DNA from: a virus
Length of the DNA: 31,678 bases
Direction: 5' to 3' (one strand)
Virus record (IMG/VR): IMGVR_UViG_3300008339_000291
Span: 1 to 31,678 of that record
Made by a program: the position numbers and the translations under genes
Notes under the pieces: generated by a model
The model's database searches: none
Seen by the model: only the letters and a program-made list of their open reading frames with translations
Told to the model about the DNA's origin: nothing
In this document: positions 8,573 through 15,478 of the stretch, in pieces
How the letters are laid out: the number at the start of each line of letters is the position of its first letter
How positions within the stretch are numbered: position 1 is the stretch's first letter

Positions 8573-9816
8573 GTAAACACCCCACCCGCCACCCCGCCGC
8601 TAAATGTGCCGGTGCCGGTAATGGTGAGCCCGGTTGCCGTCAGCCCGAAACGCTTGGTGCCTGAGACTGAGATGCCAAACTCCCCCGATCCGGGCCTGTA
8701 AATGCCGGTTGAGACTTCTGACGAAAAATTCAACGCCGGCGCGCCCGCCGAACCGTTCACCATTGATAACGACAGCGCCCCTGCGGCGATCGTGTTTGCA
8801 TTAAACAGATTCACCGAGTCACACAGCAACGTCACCTGCTGGCTGGCCGGGATCACTGCCGTGGCCGCGCCGGATACGTTAGTGGTCAGCGTAATCGTGT
8901 AGCCTGCGCCTGTGCCGTCAGTCTGGTTGGTGACGTAATAGACCTGAATCGTCTGCGGCAAGATCACCGTCACGTTGCCCGAGAGCGTGCCGGTAAATTT
9001 GAGGATCGTGTTTGACGCCTCTGATGCCGTCAGGGTGTAGGTCCCTGATGACACCGCCTTGGTGAGCTGCGAGAAATTGAACTGCGTGCTCTTGCCCAGG
9101 CCGACCGTGTAAAACGCCGTCCCTGAGCACACCACTACGCACGAGTCTCCCGGCTGCAAGGAGATCGATGCTCCGCCGTTGATGAGGTTGCCGCCTGATG
9201 TTGCGATCGCCAGGGTGCCCGTTCCGCCGTTCCTGACCAACATAAACCAGTCATTGCCAAGTGTGGCGGCTGCGGTGAGGGTGAGCGTGCCGGCTCCGCT
9301 TGTCCACACGTACGCACTGGCACGATCCGCGGCCAGCGCGGTGTAATCCGACGAAAACGTCGTGACGCTGTGTGCCGAGTTCAGCGTGGCGCTGATTGCC
9401 TTGAGTCCGTACCCTGCGAGCGTTGCTGCATCAGCCGATGATGTCCCGACACCGAACGCGATATTTCCCCAGGTGCCGGCTTCGGTGGCGTTGGTTTTGA
9501 CGTAGATGTATTTCGCCTCACCCGCGGCGATGGTGATGATTGTCCCGGCGCCGTAATCTTTGACGGTGAAGGTCTGCGCGCCGACGTTTCGGATAAGGGC
9601 GTCTTGCCCGACCGAGGTTTGATTTGCCGGCGGCATGGTAAGCGACAGCCCGCCACTTGATGCGGTGACGTCCATGATTCGCGCCGCCACGTCGCCCGTG
9701 TCGTTGCCGTTCAGAGGCCACTCAAGCGTTGTGTTGGCGGCAATCGTAAAACTGCGATACGACACATCGGTCGGCTGGATTACGTTGCCTGAAAACGGCG
9801 ATACAAAGCTAGTCAT
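8569..9816 (-). CDS. tail fibre / spike-like structural protein
   Basis: The protein has 415 residues from ATG 9816. It is Thr/Ser/Gly/Ala-rich with short beta strands and few charges, as in trimeric phage fibres. The N-terminal half has LEWPLNGNDTG and LIRNVGAQTFTVKDYG, which recall a fibre domain type where strands carry N/G turns. The last 60 residues have GSAGAPALNFSSE, STGIYRPG and ISVSGTKRFGLTATGL, ending FSGGVAGGVFT. The large fibre at 15479-19237 ends in the very similar FSGGVAGGTF, so the two genes probably share an assembly tip. It lies between the adaptor and the hub gene. Receptor binding or collar role cannot be separated. Confidence 0.8.
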   Translation of the reverse strand: MTSFVSPFSGNVIQPTDVSYRSFTIAANTTLEWPLNGNDTGDVAARIMDVTASSGGLSLTMPPANQTSVGQDALIRNVGAQTFTVKDYGAGTIITIAAGEAKYIYVKTNATEAGTWGNIAFGVGTSSADAATLAGYGLKAISATLNSAHSVTTFSSDYTALAADRASAYVWTSGAGTLTLTAAATLGNDWFMLVRNGGTGTLAIATSGGNLINGGASISLQPGDSCVVVCSGTAFYTVGLGKSTQFNFSQLTKAVSSGTYTLTASEASNTILKFTGTLSGNVTVILPQTIQVYYVTNQTDGTGAGYTITLTTNVSGAATAVIPASQQVTLLCDSVNLFNANTIAAGALSLSMVNGSAGAPALNFSSEVSTGIYRPGSGEFGISVSGTKRFGLTATGLTITGTGTFSGGVAGGVFT

Positions 9817-9834
9817 AACGACCTCAAACGAGTG

Positions 9835-10470
9835 TTAGGCATCTCTGACGACAGCCTGCCGATCGCCAGTTCGCGTCAAATCTTCTGTCTTCAGCATCTC
9901 TACCGCTGATTGATATTGCGCCGACCACATCTGTATGCGTTCATCGTTTTTGAGGAACGGCATCGCCTGCAAAAGCGTTCCGTACAGCATGGCCTGCGGG
10001 GCATACTGCGTGAACCAGTTGCTCTGATTGGTTGAATCAAGCGGCTGCAAGCGCTCGTAGTACAGCACCTCAAACGTATAATCGTCGTCCGGGGTGGGCG
10101 CCACCAGCCAGTGCGTGTAGTCGTAGTCGCAATAAAACGCGGGTACGTCGGTCTGCGTGGGGTCGGGCCAATACTCGCGCAGGTACTCATACTTGCGCAG
10201 CAGCACAGGCCGTCGTTTGCCCGCGACGGTGATGTTCATGGACACCGTTTTGCGCCAGCGCGCGGGCTTGTCAATTACATTCACGCCTTGCGTCATGGCG
10301 CTTGAGGCAACGGCGATATTGCCAAGGAACTTGATGTCGGCCGCAAGCACCTGCTCAGCCAACATGATAAATTGCGGAATCTTGTCGAGAGTGGCCTGAT
10401 CCGTGCGTTCCAGATAAGTTTCCACGTCGTTGACGAGACTATCGTAGGTCATTACTGCGGCGACGGTCAT
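9835..10470 (-). CDS. head-tail adaptor (gp4-like) protein
   Basis: The product has 211 residues, with ATG at 10470 and GAGGGG 6 nt upstream. The N-terminal part has YDSLVNDVETYLERTD and a helical IPQFIMLAEQVLAADIKFL, then a strand-rich core ending PVLLRKYEYLREYWPD. The C-terminal half has the pattern HWLVAPTPDDDYTFEVLYYERL and LYGTLLQAMPFL. This is the pattern of P22 gp4-like adaptor proteins that ring the portal (family known; assignment by sequence feel). It sits directly before the tail fibre and hub genes. The protein at 19587-20657 carries a related C-terminal half, so there are two members in this phage. A second in-frame ATG at 10452 is possible. Confidence 0.8.
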   Translation of the reverse strand: MTVAAVMTYDSLVNDVETYLERTDQATLDKIPQFIMLAEQVLAADIKFLGNIAVASSAMTQGVNVIDKPARWRKTVSMNITVAGKRRPVLLRKYEYLREYWPDPTQTDVPAFYCDYDYTHWLVAPTPDDDYTFEVLYYERLQPLDSTNQSNWFTQYAPQAMLYGTLLQAMPFLKNDERIQMWSAQYQSAVEMLKTEDLTRTGDRQAVVRDA

Positions 10471-10515
10471 GAAGGCCCCTCGTTGTTACACGCCTAATTT
10501 TAGGACGTTTTCATG

Positions 10516-10881
10516 TCATGTGACGCGCTTCCATTCGGGCTTATTTACCCCGCGGCTGAAGTGTGGCGCGTCGTAAAGTTTGACGCCGTTACCACCCCAG
10601 CTATTGAGCGGGTGCAGGCCCTCCCAATACGCCCCCAGCGGGGCCAGGATGCTTTTGTCTGACACCAGTTTTCCATCCAGGAAAATGTTCAGATCAATCG
10701 CCAACCGCTTGAGATGGAGCGAGTCCATCGTCTTGGTGCGCCCGGTCTTCATGTAGATTTCCTGCTGCTCCGGGGTGCGATAAAGCTCGCCCGCCGTCAC
10801 TACAAAGCCCAGTTCTGTGGCCCGCTGAATCAGGTGAGTGACATCCAGCAAGAACGCCGCCTGTTGCGCCACCATGCTCAT
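10516..10881 (-). CDS. endolysin, M15-family (D-Ala-D-Ala or L-Ala-D-Glu) peptidase
   Basis: The protein has 121 residues from ATG 10881, whose ATG overlaps the holin stop (ATGA) and has AGGAG 6-7 nt upstream. M15/VanY-like metal site is visible: S54-x-H56-x6-D63 (SLHLKRLAID) and H107 in DAPHFSR, with LYRTPEQQ before it and a WGG motif at about 95-97. These are the usual zinc ligands of M15 peptidases, a family known to include phage endolysins cutting peptidoglycan stem peptides. Length is typical of small phage M15 endolysins. There is no signal peptide, so release depends on the holin encoded immediately upstream. Lysis role is firm; the exact bond cut is not visible. Confidence 0.92.
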   Translation of the reverse strand: MSMVAQQAAFLLDVTHLIQRATELGFVVTAGELYRTPEQQEIYMKTGRTKTMDSLHLKRLAIDLNIFLDGKLVSDKSILAPLGAYWEGLHPLNSWGGNGVKLYDAPHFSRGVNKPEWKRVT

Positions 10882-11381
10882 TTGTCGCTCCTGATCTGGG
10901 CCAGTTTTTCCACACACCTTGATCCAAAGTACGCTCCGAACACGATGATGCCCCACTGCCCCAGCAAGGACACATACGCCTCATTCGCGTTGTACCCGAA
11001 AGCCGACATCATCGAAAACAAAAAGTAACCCGCGAAAATTGCAATCAAACTCAACGGTCGGATGTTCTTTGACAACCAGGAGTCTGATGACATGTCCGTT
11101 TGCCAGCGGGTGCTGACGTTGTTGTCCTCGTTCTTGATGAGATCAGAGGCAATCTTGAGTTCTTCCAAGCCGAGTTTTTTCTCTTCCAGGCGGATCTTGA
11201 GCAACTCCTCTTCGTGCTCAAGTTCGTACTGCTTCAGCTTGGTGAGGTCCTGCGTGCTCAATGGCTCGCGAAGATCCACGCCGGTTTTATCCAGCACCCA
11301 GTCTTTGCCCTTGGCGACTGCGGCGTTCGCCAACAACCCAAGCCCCTGAGACAACAACCCCGCGACAAACGGTGGAATCAT
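10878..11381 (-). CDS. holin, three-transmembrane type
   Basis: The protein has 167 residues from ATG 11381, overlapping the upstream stop (ATGA) and the endolysin start. Three hydrophobic segments are seen: about 3-23 (a short amphipathic Gly/Ala stretch), about 107-126 (RPLSLIAIFAGYFLFSMMSA) and about 138-155. A charged helix of about 60 residues, rich in Glu, Lys and Leu, lies between segments 1 and 2. This recalls the 3TM holin-like families of phages and gene transfer agents. Being coupled to the endolysin, it is the likely inner-membrane hole former that starts lysis. Confidence 0.85.
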   Translation of the reverse strand: MIPPFVAGLLSQGLGLLANAAVAKGKDWVLDKTGVDLREPLSTQDLTKLKQYELEHEEELLKIRLEEKKLGLEELKIASDLIKNEDNNVSTRWQTDMSSDSWLSKNIRPLSLIAIFAGYFLFSMMSAFGYNANEAYVSLLGQWGIIVFGAYFGSRCVEKLAQIRSDK

Positions 11382-11602
11382 GCTTTGTCCTGTTTGTGAT
11401 CCAGCTTTTCAAATATCTGCTTGAGGATGGATTTAATCTCAGCGATGTCCGCTCGGTAGTCGTCTTTGGCAACATACTCGCGCGGGATCTCTGCTAGGGT
11501 GTCCTCAAGTTTTTGCAGCTTTCTGGTCAGGCTGTTGAACACAAACACCCCCAGGAAACCAGCAAAGCTCACCACCGCATTGAACAATTGCTGGTTATCC
11601 AT
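11378..11602 (-). CDS. small membrane protein, lysis-cassette accessory
   Basis: The product has 74 residues from ATG 11602; a GTG one codon earlier is possible. One N-terminal membrane helix (about 5-24, VVSFAGFLGVFVFNSL) is followed by a charged helical tail with IPREYVAKDDYRADIAEIK. That design matches small one-TM phage proteins next to holins, including pinholin or holin-regulator types (general knowledge, not a strict family call). The stop overlaps the holin start as ATGA, so it is translated together with the lysis genes. No clear Shine-Dalgarno motif is present before its start. Confidence 0.75.
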   Translation of the reverse strand: MDNQQLFNAVVSFAGFLGVFVFNSLTRKLQKLEDTLAEIPREYVAKDDYRADIAEIKSILKQIFEKLDHKQDKA

Positions 11603-11629
11603 CACAGAGACTCAGACGTTATGCATCTT

Positions 11630-11788
11630 TCAGGCATCGCTTGATTCCTCGATTTCGGGCTCCGGCAGTTGGCCTTTGGCCTCTTCGTGGATGCTGTTGA
11701 TCAGGTTCGCCACATCCACAAAAGGACGTGTTCCCAGATACCCCAAAACCGCATTGATCAATTCAACTGACAGAGACAACTTTTGCAT
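11630..11788 (-). CDS. small conserved phage protein (52 residues)
   Basis: This short gene runs from ATG 11788 to TGA at 11630, with GGAG 6 nt upstream of the start. The product begins MQKLSLSVELINAVLGYLG and continues TRPFVDVANLINSIHEEAK, ending in an acidic tail. Many phages carry small proteins with a ELxxxxLxYLGxRPxxEV core (recalled). It lies in a row of very small genes before the lysis cassette. Function unknown. Confidence 0.75.
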   Translation of the reverse strand: MQKLSLSVELINAVLGYLGTRPFVDVANLINSIHEEAKGQLPEPEIEESSDA

Positions 11789-11811
11789 GTGAGACTCCAT
11801 AATGAGTGTGC

Positions 11812-12000
11812 TTAATCTTTGTTTTTACCAAGCGCGATTGTGTCATCGCCTTTGGTGACCGTAACGTTACCATCTGTAACATCGACCCGCATCGGCTCTT
11901 TCTGGTCCAGCCGGTCAATCAGGTTTTGGATCACCTGAAACTCCGGCTTTTCCTGCTTGGCTGCGGTCCCCTTCCTGAGCACGTATCGAACTATGTGCAT
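11812..12000 (-). CDS. small hypothetical protein
   Basis: The product has 62 residues from ATG 12000, with no evident ribosome binding site. It is mixed basic/acidic, with VIQNLIDRLDQK followed by a strand-like MRVDVTDGNVTV and a K/D-rich end. It is the first minus-strand gene after the plus-strand regulator region, so its own promoter may lie in 12001-12150. I do not recognise a family. Coding is supported only by frame, size and dense spacing with its neighbours. Confidence 0.55.
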   Translation of the reverse strand: MHIVRYVLRKGTAAKQEKPEFQVIQNLIDRLDQKEPMRVDVTDGNVTVTKGDDTIALGKNKD

Positions 12001-12091
12001 AGCGCCGGAAGCAGAAATCCTAAGGATGTTACAGGAAGTCCACGAGATGCGTCTGGCCGCATAGGCCGGAATCTAAGTGTTTAGTCTATGG

Positions 12092-12120
12092 TTGACCCGC
12101 TTTAGGGAATGCTGTAAAGT
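12092..12120 (+). promoter_or_regulatory. sigma-70-type promoter for the XRE regulator
   Basis: TTGACC at 12092-12097 (five of six match to TTGACA), a 17-bp spacer, and TAAAGT at 12115-12120 (four of six match to TATAAT). This lies 36 nt before the regulator ATG. It is on the plus strand, against the direction of every other gene here. Confidence 0.55.
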
Positions 12121-12126
12121 GACACC

Positions 12127-12137
12127 TAATCAGATTA
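12127..12137. promoter_or_regulatory. 11-bp palindrome, candidate operator
   Basis: TAATC-A-GATTA is a perfect inverted repeat lying between the -10 box and the ribosome binding site of the regulator gene, where an autorepressor would block transcription. A second, looser inverted repeat, CTAA-N4-TTAG, lies at 12073-12084 just upstream of the -35 box, and ATCCT-A-AGGAT at 12017-12027. The sites are not alike, so a shared operator is unproven. Confidence 0.35.
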
Positions 12138-12155
12138 CAGAAATGGGGGAAGAAG

Positions 12156-12506
12156 ATGGGCGATAAAGAGCAGTTCGGGGCGTTCATCCGGCGCAAGCGG
12201 GAGGAGAAGGAACTCGGTCTGCGGGAGATGGCGAAGAAAATCGGGATCAGCCCGACCTACCTGTCCAAATGCGAGCGAGACGAGTTTCCGCCACCCGCCG
12301 AGGACAGGGTGCGGGCAATCGCAAAGGAACTCGGTTGCGATGTTGACGACCTGCTGGCAAGGGCGGGTCGGGTGTCCAGCGACATTTCGGACATCATCAA
12401 GCGTCACCCAGTGCAACTGGCCGCGCTGCTGAGGACCACGAAGGGCATGTCGGCCGATGACATCAATCGGCTGGCCAGTGAGGCGGAAAAGGTAAAGAAA
12501 AGGTAA
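12156..12506 (+). CDS. XRE-family helix-turn-helix transcriptional regulator
   Basis: The protein has 116 residues from ATG 12156; the nearby earlier ATG at 12143 is out of frame and closed. GGGGA lies about 6 nt upstream. The N-terminal helix FGAFIRRKREEKELGLREMAK leads into the HTH with MAKKIGISPTYLSKCERDEFPPP; the rest is helical, ending in a basic tail VKKR. It resembles Cro/CI-type regulators in the subgroup with a LREMAxxIGxSPTYLSKxERxExPPP core. It is the only plus-strand gene in the window. It has its own promoter and a possible operator, so self-regulation is likely. Its coding region overlaps, antisense, the 3' end of the minus-strand membrane gene at 12404-12781. It looks like a moron inserted in the virion operon; whether it acts in lysogeny is unknown. 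Confidence 0.92.
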   Translation: MGDKEQFGAFIRRKREEKELGLREMAKKIGISPTYLSKCERDEFPPPAEDRVRAIAKELGCDVDDLLARAGRVSSDISDIIKRHPVQLAALLRTTKGMSADDINRLASEAEKVKKR

Positions 12507-12781
12507 CGGCCCAGGCTGCCCGTAATGCCGGTGAGTATGCCGATCAGCGCCATCGCGGCTGTGGATACCAACCCCACAACCGGCGTCAGCGCCTCAGCCG
12601 GCAAAATAGTTGCTGCAAACACGCCAACACACACCAAAAACACAATAAGCAAGATCCCATACTTGCCGATGAATTTGCTGGCGACCTCTTTAGCAGACGC
12701 CTGCGCCTCAATCAGCTTGATCTGGTCCTCGACCTTTGGTGTGTCGTCCACGTTAAAGCCAGGGCGGCGGGAGCGCCGCAT
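12404..12781 (-). CDS. small membrane protein; C-terminus encoded antisense to the regulator
   Basis: The product has 125 residues from ATG 12781; a TTG at 12805 would add eight residues. Positions 1-30 are polar (RPGFNVDDTPKVEDQIKLIE), then two membrane helices follow: about 42-60 (GILLIVFLVCVGVFAATIL) and about 66-86 (TPVVGLVSTAAMALIGILTG). Residues from about 92 onward (S/A/L-rich with LFFTFSASLAS) are encoded by the complementary strand of the XRE gene and do not look like a natural membrane-protein end. A shorter ancestral gene probably stopped near 12506 and was extended when the XRE gene was inserted. A holin- or spanin-like role is possible because of nearby lysis genes but is not shown. 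Confidence 0.65.
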   Translation of the reverse strand: MRRSRRPGFNVDDTPKVEDQIKLIEAQASAKEVASKFIGKYGILLIVFLVCVGVFAATILPAEALTPVVGLVSTAAMALIGILTGITGSLGRYLFFTFSASLASRLMSSADMPFVVLSSAASCTG

Positions 12782-13076
12782 CAACAGGGTTTTTCTGAAG
12801 GTCAATTTGACTCGCCAATCCGGCTGTCATCGAATCAATCTGCTCCTGCCCCAGCGCCTCAACCACCCAGCCCTGTACCTGCTGCGGAGTCAGTTGATCG
12901 TAAGGCGTAAAGTCACCAGTCGGCGCCGGGACTGCAACGCTGCCGTACACGCTAGCGTTGTAGTCCCCATCGGATGCGGCATAGACCCAATTAACCATAA
13001 ACACTACATTCGTCAGGCCATCTTCCATCAACTTGACGTCCAGTACCGGAAAACTCCACGAATAAACGATTGTCAT
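12753..13076 (-). CDS. conserved small structural-type protein (DUF7936-like)
   Basis: The product has 107 residues from ATG 13076 with AAGGAG 8 nt upstream. It starts MTIVYSWSFPVLDVK, followed by strands with VVFMVNWVYAAS and GSVAVPAP, then the helical FTPYDQLTPQQVQGWVVEALG and a Pro-rich end. This pattern, with FxPYDQLTxxQVxGW, is common in small phage proteins next to fibre genes, which I recall as DUF7936. It follows the two large fibre genes, so fibre attachment or chaperoning is possible but unproven. Confidence 0.75.
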   Translation of the reverse strand: MTIVYSWSFPVLDVKLMEDGLTNVVFMVNWVYAASDGDYNASVYGSVAVPAPTGDFTPYDQLTPQQVQGWVVEALGQEQIDSMTAGLASQIDLQKNPVDAALPPPWL

Positions 13077-13086
13077 ATTGTGCTCC

Positions 13087-15468
13087 TTAGCTTGTGACTG
13101 CCTTGATTACTGCGAAGTTGAATACCGGCTGCTCTGTCGTCGTGCCGCCAGTCGTCGCAAAAGTGATTCTAAAACTACCCGCCGCCACCGCAGTCACGTG
13201 AATCATGTACAGATCGGTGCCGGACTTTTGACAGACCTTTACCACGTCCGTTGCAGCAACCTTGTTGTTGGTCACCGTGAACGATTGCCATGTAGCCGTA
13301 CCGGCTGCGCTGACCAGCGTGATAGCGCCGTTGGTCTTGTCCAAGGTCACGCCGGTTGTGCGCGAGGTTGTCTGTGTTACCGCGCCGCCTGAGCCTGTGC
13401 CGTAGCCTAGACCGCCCGTGCTGGTCACCAAAACGTCGCCGGTCGAAGTGATCGATAACCGCTCGGTGTTATCGGTGCCTATGGCTACCACGCCTGGATA
13501 GTTATTCCATAACCGTACAGCAGAGCTGTAAAACCCTACATAGCCATAAGCAGCGGCGTTTGATGGGTTGCGCATGTAGATAATCGCGCCGGGGGACCCC
13601 ACCGTCCCAACCATGTCAATCGCGTATCCCCAACCTAGCGTGTTGGTTGGCGATGAGGTTCCAATCCCAAGGTTTCCAGCGGTGCTAATCGTTGCCTTGA
13701 CCGAGTTATTGGTAATGAAGTTCAGATTGTGGTTGGTGTAGGACCCAATGTGAGGCACGTTGCTAAGCAACTGAAGCCGCAGATACCCAGTGCCATCGGT
13801 CACATCAACATACGCGTTGGCAGGACCCGTGAATCGCGCAACAGCTGTGGATGCGGTGGAAACATCTAGCCGATATGATGGGGATGCAGTACCAATGCCG
13901 ACGTTGCCCGCAAAATATCCGTTACCGTATACGTTCATCTGTACGCCGGTAGCCGCACCGTTGCCGTCTCTAAAATTAACGGTTCCAAGGTCAAGATACG
14001 TCGTGCTCCCGGCGCCCCCTAAGTTTCGAATAGCGCGAGTATCATTGAGATAGTACGAAACGCCGCCAGTGCCGGACGATCTAATTGGGCCGTCAACATC
14101 TAGTTTGTATGTAGGCGATGCAGTACCAATGCCGACGTTGCCCGACGAGTCAATCCGCATGCGCTCTGATGCGCCGGTTAGCCAAGCCCAATAATTGCTT
14201 CCGCCATCGTAGAATTGTCGAATGTTGGCTTGCCCGTCAGACAGGACGATGTAGTTACTAGCGGTACGAATATCCAACCCGCCCGAGTTGCCAGTGTAGG
14301 ACCCAAGGATGACGTTGTGACTTCCTGTGGTAATCGCGCTGCCGGACAAATATCCAAGAAATGTACTCTGGCCGCCTGTGGTGACCGCGTAGCCCGCCTG
14401 ATAACCGAGCGCTGTGTTGCTATAGCCGCTTGTGCTTGAGTAGAGCGACTCTCTACCGATTGCGACGCTTAAAGTTCCGGTAGACGTTCCAGACGCGCCG
14501 CGTAATGCGTTAAGCCCCAACGAGTCATTGCTTCCGCCTGTTTGATAGAATTGCGACTGGTAGCCAAGCGCAACACTAGATCCACCAGTGCTGTTTGAAT
14601 AGAGCGCCTGACGACCCACCGCAACCTGATTACCGCCACTTGTATTGCTGTACAACGCAAGTGCGCCAAGCGCGGTGTTGTTGCCGCCGCCGAGGTTCGA
14701 ATACATGGCCTGAGAACCGACCGCCACATTGACTGCACCAGTTGTGTTGGTCAGCAGAGCTGCTTGTCCAATTGCGGTATTTGACGCCCCGGTTGTATTC
14801 AGCGCAGCTTGATATCCGACCGCTGTATTGTTTGCTGCCGTGCTGACAGCGGCAAGGGCACTCGCCCCGACCGCAGTATTCAAAGAGCCCGTCGTGTTTG
14901 CCGCCAACGCACTTGCGCCAACTGCGGTGTTAGATGCCACCGCACCAGCACCACGGCCTACCGTGATCCCATAAACGGTCAAATCAGTGCCGCTATAAAG
15001 CAGGTTTGCGCTGTCTTGCAGCAAGCCAGAGGCGCCTGCATACGTTACCCGGCCCGACGTCAAAGACGACAATTGCAACGATGCCCCTGCCACCGTGCCC
15101 GTGAGCGTGGGGCTTGCCGCACGCACTACGTTGCCCGTACCCGTGCTCGACACCCACTCCGGTGCAGTCGCACCAGCATTGACTTGCAACACCTGGGCGG
15201 CAGTGCCGAGGCTGAGGAACGTCGTTGTGCTTGCGCCGGATTGATACGGCACTGAACCTGCCGAACCGCCTGAGAGGTTGGTGGCGGTGGTGCCGCCGCT
15301 TGATGCGTCAGCAATCACAAAAACGTTGCCACTGTTGTCTTTGGCGTAGAGCTTTTTGTCGGTGATGTTGATTGCCAACTCGCCATTGACCAGATTGCCG
15401 GCCGTGGGGGCCGCCGAGGCGGTTGTGCTGTAATACAACGAGATTGGGGTGTAACCCGTTTGTGCCAT
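13087..15468 (-). CDS. large tail fibre / adhesin with YadA-head-like repeats
   Basis: The protein has 793 residues. I take ATG 15468 as the start because GAGGG precedes it by 7 nt; an upstream ATG at 15585 would overlap the previous gene by 107 nt with a basic leader foreign to fibres. The N-terminal region has LYYSTTASAAPTAGNLVNGELAINITDKKLYAKDN, a common fibre-start pattern. Residues about 166-458 hold YadA/Hep_Hag-like repeats with NTAxGxxAL and xAIGRESLYS. Two or three repeats with GNxGIGTxSPxxxLDV follow. The final 90 residues have VTLDKTNGAITL and FAVIKAV, a frequent fibre C-terminal domain that I recall well. No S74 chaperone domain is seen. Receptor binding is the probable role. It is adjacent to a sister fibre. 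Confidence 0.88.
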   Translation of the reverse strand: MAQTGYTPISLYYSTTASAAPTAGNLVNGELAINITDKKLYAKDNSGNVFVIADASSGGTTATNLSGGSAGSVPYQSGASTTTFLSLGTAAQVLQVNAGATAPEWVSSTGTGNVVRAASPTLTGTVAGASLQLSSLTSGRVTYAGASGLLQDSANLLYSGTDLTVYGITVGRGAGAVASNTAVGASALAANTTGSLNTAVGASALAAVSTAANNTAVGYQAALNTTGASNTAIGQAALLTNTTGAVNVAVGSQAMYSNLGGGNNTALGALALYSNTSGGNQVAVGRQALYSNSTGGSSVALGYQSQFYQTGGSNDSLGLNALRGASGTSTGTLSVAIGRESLYSSTSGYSNTALGYQAGYAVTTGGQSTFLGYLSGSAITTGSHNVILGSYTGNSGGLDIRTASNYIVLSDGQANIRQFYDGGSNYWAWLTGASERMRIDSSGNVGIGTASPTYKLDVDGPIRSSGTGGVSYYLNDTRAIRNLGGAGSTTYLDLGTVNFRDGNGAATGVQMNVYGNGYFAGNVGIGTASPSYRLDVSTASTAVARFTGPANAYVDVTDGTGYLRLQLLSNVPHIGSYTNHNLNFITNNSVKATISTAGNLGIGTSSPTNTLGWGYAIDMVGTVGSPGAIIYMRNPSNAAAYGYVGFYSSAVRLWNNYPGVVAIGTDNTERLSITSTGDVLVTSTGGLGYGTGSGGAVTQTTSRTTGVTLDKTNGAITLVSAAGTATWQSFTVTNNKVAATDVVKVCQKSGTDLYMIHVTAVAAGSFRITFATTGGTTTEQPVFNFAVIKAVTS
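14095..14970 (-). repeat. YadA-head-like repeat module, copy A
   Basis: Inside the 793-residue fibre; begins near VGRGAGAVASNTAVGASAL and ends near GNVGIGTASPTYKLDV. It matches the second copy at 15515-16350 over most of its length at both protein and DNA level, but contains one additional NTAIGxxAL repeat of about 17 residues. Confidence 0.75.
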
Positions 15469-15478
15469 ATCAATGCCC

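Noticed and set aside
12135-12416. Minus-strand frame opposite the XRE gene
   Set aside because: Cys/His/Leu-rich shadow with no start signal; the plus-strand regulator is clearly the real gene.
12156-12506. Evidence for lysogeny from the XRE regulator
   Set aside because: No integrase, attachment site or divergent early operon is in the window, so a single regulator is not enough.
13087-13400. S74-type chaperone peptidase at the fibre end
   Set aside because: The C-terminal part has the FAVIKAV ending of another fibre domain and lacks the Ser/Lys dyad pattern.
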